Positions 51,901 through 59,300 of a stretch of DNA of 64,000 bases are shown here, one piece after another. Each line of letters begins with the position of its first letter. Position 1 is the stretch's first letter. Below the pieces are notes generated by a model. That model saw nothing but the letters and a program-made list of their open reading frames with translations. It was not told where the DNA came from and searched no databases. The DNA is from Acestrorhynchus altus. Its lineage: Eukaryota; Chordata; Actinopteri; Characiformes; Acestrorhynchidae. Position numbers and translations under genes: made by a program. The stretch covers positions 1,996,661-2,060,660 of the forward strand of contig CM067518.1 in the NCBI GenBank assembly GCA_034509495.1, given 5' to 3'.

Positions 51901-54900
51901 CTGCCAGTCTCTGACATTGACTGGAAGAAAGATCGTCCCACTCCTCCATGTGCAATGCTTTCCAAACCCTGACACTTCCACCACCGTGCTTCCCAACTGC
52001 TATGAGGTTCTTCTGTCCAAAACACATCGTTCCAGAAGTCCTGGCTGTTTTTGGAATCAAGGGTATAAAAGCTCCAAGATAACCATGTCTTAAACGCGGT
52101 GTTGTATGTTTTGCATGGTGTCGGGTTGTTCTGGAATTCTGTAGCTGTAGCTCATGTTTATCCCTGAAATTCAGCCACCTGACCACTGGATTTTACTGCA
52201 GTTTTCCATTGTTCTGGAAGTCCAGGTCAAAATGGATCCGAACGTTTAGGGTCAACGACAGTACGATACAGACGGAGCCGAGAGATAATAGACGGGGACA
52301 TGCTGCTATCAGTCCTTTAATGACACTGACTCAGGACTCATCAGGGTTGGGATCAGCAGCATTACTTGGAGATGCTCTGAGCTCTTTTCTCCCCACAGCT
52401 GTGACCGTGGAAGCCTGCCGGGATAGAAACACAGATGCAGTGTTGGTAATAAGAGGATGCTTTGGAGAGCAAAAGGAAGTGGAATCAATTCCAGTCTAGA
52501 CAGCAATCATCCCCAGTGTAGATAGCACCTCTTTGGTCCAACAGCTCTCAGCCTCGGTCCCCTGACTCTTTAGACTGGAGGTGATCAATTTCCGCCTGCC
52601 AGGTTTCACAGGATGATAAGAACCTTGTAACCATCAAAACTGACAAACTAACCCGTCCACGCATGAAATAAGCAAAGCACCGTAACATCATGTAGCATCA
52701 GCGCGCAAAAAAAGACATTGGATCAGATGCGATGCAGCAAAACAGGCCCCAACCAGGATACTACCACCACCAAGTTTCACAGATTTTGGTCTCACCTGTT
52801 GAGGAACATTGTTATTTTTAGTCTTCTGGCTTGTTCTTGTGATCTTTACCAAACTGCAAACGTGCTGCTTTCTCCTTGCAACCTTGCCATGCTCACCATT
52901 GCTGTCCAGTATTTTCCTGATGGTGGACTCTTGAACATTAACATTAGCCAGCGTAAGAAGGGCTGCTTAGAAGTTCCCGTGGGTTCCTTTGTGAGCTCGC
53001 TGACATTTACACAGCTTGCTCCAGGTGTGATCTTTGTTGGTGGAGCACTCCTGGGGAGGGTAATAATAGTCTTAAATTTCCTCCATTTGTACGCAGTCTG
53101 TCTGACTGTAGTCTGGTGGAGTCTCGTCTCTTAAAAGATGGATTTGTAAGCTTCTCTGCAGCCTGATGAGCATCAACAACTCTTCTTCTAAGCTCCAAAG
53201 AAATCCCCTTTGTTCGTGCCTGAATCTCCTATCTCTCATTACCTATTTATGGATGAAGGGTTCTCTCATCAAATTCCAAGAAGTACCACGCAAAAAATTC
53301 TGGCTACCTCGTTTTCCGCATCCCTGATTATTCCCACCTTGCACTGCAGCCCTGTTCCACTGTTCTCTCTCTCTCACCTGCACATAATCCATCTTACTGT
53401 ATCCCATCGTCTCTGATGTGCGAGTGGTACAGCAATGCTGGATGCCTCTGTTGTAGGTCATCCATTAATCTTTGCATTTACAATTATCTCTCTGCCACAA
53501 CGCGTCCCCCCGAAGAGAGCTGACGAGGCCTGCTCAGTGCTACACCACTCAATTAGCCCAGGCAGGTAGAGTAAGACGAGCGCCGGAGCGCTCTCGGTGA
53601 CTCAGTGCTGCTCAGGCAGGGGGGGTGCAGGGGAAAAGGGGGCTACAGAGAAGAGAAATTTCCAGTTTCATCTCACACTGTCCACGCAGGTTACACTGTT
53701 ACTGATGATCATTTTATACACTACAGAGCACAGCAGCTAAACACGAACCCTCAGCTTCTGGACGGACACGAGGCCTGACGTCCCGAATAAAAGTCTATAC
53801 AGCCCTGAACCTTACAACATGACCACAACCCCCCAACCCCTGGACAAAAACAACTGCAAGGACCCCACCGTCCAAATAAACGAACCCTCTCGAGGACTAA
53901 GCCCCGGTTCAGAGTCATTGCATCGCCCCTGGTCCAGCAGCTTTAGGTCGGGTATCATAAAGGTCACCGATACGATCTAGGAATATGTGTGGACACCAAT
54001 AAGACCAAGACTGGAGTCAGGTAAGGTGATGGGTCTGAAGATCCCACAGAACATTCATTGAGTATTGGTTGGGTTATATGCTCAGGTGCTGTTTATCAAG
54101 CCTATTTACAACCCTGTTAACATGGAAACATGCAGATTTCCCTTTTACGGAGGACTCTGATTGGCTGTTACATTTTACAGACAATATAACAATCCGGGGT
54201 TGTTAATCTAATACAGACACTAACGTCCCTGGGCTTGGCTTCCACAGTCAGGGCTTTTGACGTCTCCCTGTGTCGTGTGGTTAAGTGTAGTCTGAGATAA
54301 AATGGATTTTGATGAACAAATGACTTGCTTTACCCAAAAACTACAATGAGTATGAGTGTGAAAATGGCTGTCGATTAAAAAAACAGTCCGCTTGTTCATA
54401 TTTATGTGGATTAAACCTGAGACTTTTTTTCTGAGATTGATTTTTTACTGTTACTCTCACTTTTTTTGTCACATTGTCAATAATTTCACTGATGGCTCTT
54501 CTACACCAGGGCTTCTGAGCTCCACGGCTAGAGATCCTACCACCTAAACCTTCCCAGGAATTTTTTCAGGAATATGTTGTAGATGTAAATGTAAATTATC
54601 AATGTTTGGGGGGATTGAGGGTTTTCTGGCTCTGCTTTGGTCCATGGTTTGTCTCTTCCATGCACTAAACTCTTATTCCGCCGTGCCGAGACCATTTTCA
54701 ATTTTGCCAGGGTACCTTAAACAACCCCATATGAAAACGAGTGTCCTGGGCTGGTTTGCGGGAGATAAGCTGGCTGTGTAAGTCTCTGGCTTTGGAGTAA
54801 AATACAGTAGATCTGAGGCTGAATTAGATTCATATATTTACTTATTTCACAGTTCATACTCAGACAAAGACAAATTACAGATCGATGTCCTCCGGCTGGA

Positions 54901-55685
54901 TGTGAGTAAGGCTGTATTAATGTCAAAATCATAAAATCGGACCTAAAACGGTGTATCAAAGCGTCAAACTGTGATCTGAGGATCTCTCATGCCTGTGCAG
55001 AAGAACCTACTGGAGTAAAGCCTGCAGGGAAGGGGGTGGTGATGTTGTTCCTCCACTCATGCTCAAATCACTGGGCGTTTTATAAGGACACTAAAAATAG
55101 GTACTTAATGGGCTGATCGCCAAACAGCTACTATGCAGTTTCAGCTGTAACTAAAGAGCGATTATTGTTGTTGTTATTGTTGATGTTCTTGTTGTTTACA
55201 AGCTCTCTAGAATGAGTCACTTTATGAAACACGCAGCGGTTCTGAAAGTGCTCACAGACATGCAGAATCATGCAGATCAGGAGAACTTACATCGCTGATG
55301 TTCTGTGTTCTGCTTATTCAGTAAAAGCAGAGGAACCCAAACCGCCGGCTCAGCGGGGTCTCGGGAAAGCAGGCGTGTTCAGTGTTTGTTGATGGTTTTT
55401 AAAGCCAAAAAAAAGCTGCTCCACTCGTCATTCAGAGCCCATGAATACAGATGTAGCAATAGGTGTTTTGCTGTGATTCGGGTGGGTGAATAAGGCCTCG
55501 GGTGGTGCTGGTTGGGAATGGAGAGCCCTGTTGTGCGCAGATGTTTGCGCTGCTGGCTGTGGATCAGTCAGTGTGCGAATTATAAAGCTCAGTAATTACA
55601 GGCTCCGATGCATCCAGGCTCTTTCTTTTCCCAGACACTCTCCGATCTCTTTCTACTGGGTTCTTGTACGCAGTGCAAGCACGCA

Positions 55686-55755
<70 letters not shown>

Positions 55756-56156
55756 TATACACATGCAGATAATACCAAGAGAACATACATTAAGCACCTA
55801 TTTATCACTATTTTCAGTTTTTAAAACCAAATAAGGATACAGAATAGTTCAAAAGAGCCATCCATCCATCCATCCATCCATCCATCCATCCATCCATCCA
55901 TCCATCCATCCATCCATCCAAAGACCTTTTTACATAAACTCCCATTAATATTTCTATTTCAAAAAATGCCAAAAGTTCTTGCAATCTTAAATCATCTCCT
56001 GTAGAAAATGAATTTCACAGAGGATGATCACTAGTGCAGTCCGAGGTCAGAGGGAAAGCAAAGCGGCCACTGCTGTTCTGAGATTGTTGGATGGTTAGCC
56101 ATTGGCTGACCGAGCAAAGACACAAAGACCTCAAACCAAAACCTTGAGGCAACCCT

Positions 56157-56231
<75 letters not shown>

Positions 56232-56334
56232 AAAACTTCATCTTTCCATCTTCATCTGCTACTGTTTCAGCAAGGAGGCTTCAAGGTCATCCTTTAATTT
56301 AAGCTGCAGCAACATCACTCTGCTAATCTCTCAC

Positions 56335-56393
<59 letters not shown>

Positions 56394-59300
56394 AAGAGAG
56401 AGAGACAGAGTGAGTGGGAGAGAGACGTCTTCATTCATTCTGAATCGCTCTTCAAGGCAAAACACAGTACATCATTTTAATGGACCAAAAAGAGGACGCC
56501 ACTATTAAATATAGACTCTACTTCTCGTCCGAGTACTTTCTGAAATGTCCACACCTTTATTAATTTAGTCTCCCTGCAACTTTTCTGAGATCTAACCAGG
56601 CTTTTCAAGGACAGACATCAAATCCCACACAGCCAACAAGCTTGTTTCAACTCAGCATAACAAGACCTACTTTGTATATGAGACTACGATGGCGGTGTCC
56701 CCGAAACAAGGCCAGATTAGAGTCCCAAACAAAGTCCTCTTCAGATATTCATTCACTTATTTATCAAAATGACCCCGTCTACTCGTTTTCATAATTCTAT
56801 TCTATTATCTACAGTTTTTGAGATGAATTTACTGGTTGGGACTAAATTTGGCCCATGTGATGTGACCCACTCCAGTTCCACTACATTCCACTAGCTCATC
56901 TAACCTGCTTCCCCCAACACACAGCACAGCCCCAAACACACCAACACCAGCGTGAAGCTGTTCAGCCCTCTGTCCTCACTGTCAGGGCTAAATCACACCT
57001 CGTGTTCTCAGCCTCTCAGAACCTACTCTTTCTAAAAATAGCAATTTCTTTGTGGTGCAGTGAAGCATCTGCGAGTAATTCATTGTGGAAAATCGTACTT
57101 TTATAAAATTCATAACTGTTTTTAGAAGCTCCTGTTATTAGAATCCAATATAATGAAGCAGTTTTATTACCTGAGATGTTGGTCATTTTGGCCCTGAACA
57201 ATGCCCTCGGCATGGACCTGAGAGGCAGAAACTCTCAAAAAATTAAGACCACCTGATTTTTCTCATAGATTTTGTCACAGTAATAAGCTATATTATAAAA
57301 TATCCTTTTTTAATATAGACACCCATAGACATATCATAGACACTCATCTGCAACTTCTTTGCAAATGTAAAATTCTTTTTCAGTCAAAATAAAACTGCAT
57401 TTGGCAATTTTTGATAACAACTTCACCACTTTCATCAAGATATTAAACTTCTGACAGTGTGTACATATCAAGTAATTACATATTTAAGAAGCCAAAGGCC
57501 TTCCATAGAGATATCATCATATGTCATGTGACCATCTCATGTAATTATTGTGTTATTAAAAAAAAGAGGCCATGTCAAAAACGCACAAAAGACACACAAC
57601 TTGTTCAGCTAGAGCTAAAAAAATCAGTGTTAGGTTCTCTGCTCATACAGGTCTTGCTCCTTAAAGCTCCATTTGTTAAACACACACTCCTGTAAGGGTG
57701 GGCTTCCAAACGATTTCCCACTCAAATCGACCTCTGATTGATCAAATATTGCTTCAGATAAGTCTTTAAACCTCTGGAGCTTCTAGCAGCATTATTTACA
57801 GAACCATCTACACAAGGTATTCCACTGATGTGAAGAATGCTTTCCACTTGGTTCTATGTCAGGGTTCTATACCGGGCCATTGCTTTTACTCAAGAACCCC
57901 TGAAGAACCACTGTTAGAGTATAATTTATAATTGGGAGAAGCGCTGGAGGCTCATTGTCAACACGATTAAATGAGATGCTGTTTCAAATACATATTTCAA
58001 TGTAAACATGTAAACATGTAAATATGAAACTGCATGAATGAAACATATCTTCAGTCGTGCCCCCCGACCCTATACCCCCCCGCTCTAAACCCACATACTG
58101 TGACTGGCCTATAATAAGCACACTCACAATGAGCACAGGCATGAACAGCACCAGCAGGTGACATAATCGGCTTTGTTGACGAAAACAGGGCAGAAAAAAC
58201 CCCTGACCTGCTGATGCCCACAGTAAAAACGCAATGATATAGCCAGATGGTCCAAATACAGTACAGCCAACAGGTCCCTCCAGCATTGTGCTGAGGGCTG
58301 GGGTTTGGTCCAATGTTAACAGAATGGAGTTGGAGCAGATTCCGCCAAGGCCATCTGCTCCACCCGGCAGCTAAGAGCCGTGGGGCGCTGGGACTGAGCG
58401 CGCTGCCCGTGGCTGCGTTGTGGTTATTCATAGACTTACACGCCCTCCGTTAGCATTCTAAGGGTTCGAGGTACTGTTTAAAGAGCAATCCGGCACCTTC
58501 TCGTACCAGAACTGTTAAAGGCTATTCTCACACGAGCCAAGATCAGCCAAAACATGCTCAGGGTCTGAGGTTTTGGGTATTTTTAATGTTGGACAAGGGG
58601 TGGAGAACTCCAGTCCTGGAGGGCTGGATTTTGAGCAGTTACTTTCCAGGTTCAGGTCGTGTCAGAGCTGAAGAATCAACAAGCAATGTTGGACTGTGGA
58701 CCTTGGTTCCCCACCCCGGCACTAGAGCTTGGAGGTTAGAAATGGAAGTTAAGGCACACCCAGGGCTGGGCACTACCAATATATTTACTGTTATCACAGA
58801 GAACCCCGGGGAACATTGAGGGAGCTCTTCGGCCGAGTGATCTCAATGTTCATTCTGTGTTACGTTCTTTCCATGAACCCAGAGTCTGTTGGGTCATTTC
58901 TGTCTGACTTTGTTCTTCTAACCCTGAAGCTTGGAGAACAAAGGCAGGGCAGGTGATGCTGATAACACTCTGTTTAATCACACATTTGGTCAATACGCTT
59001 CGGTCCCTTTTTCTATAGCAGATCAGAAACCGTGTCCCACGCAGGTCCGTCGTGCTCCTGATCTCCGTCCTGCTTTCCTTTAAAAAGTGTACAGTATTTA
59101 TAAAAGTCCAGAAAGTCAATGATCCCCATAACTGTCCAACCTCTCTCACTCTAGACTAAAGCACAACAGATGCAGAGAAGGTCATTTTAAGAACGCAGGC
59201 GGTGGCTTCACACAAGCCGAGCCACCGACAGGCTCAGGAACTAAAAAAAGCCACCTTGAAATAATACAGCGTCCCTGTTCCTGGCATCCTGCCATAAGCT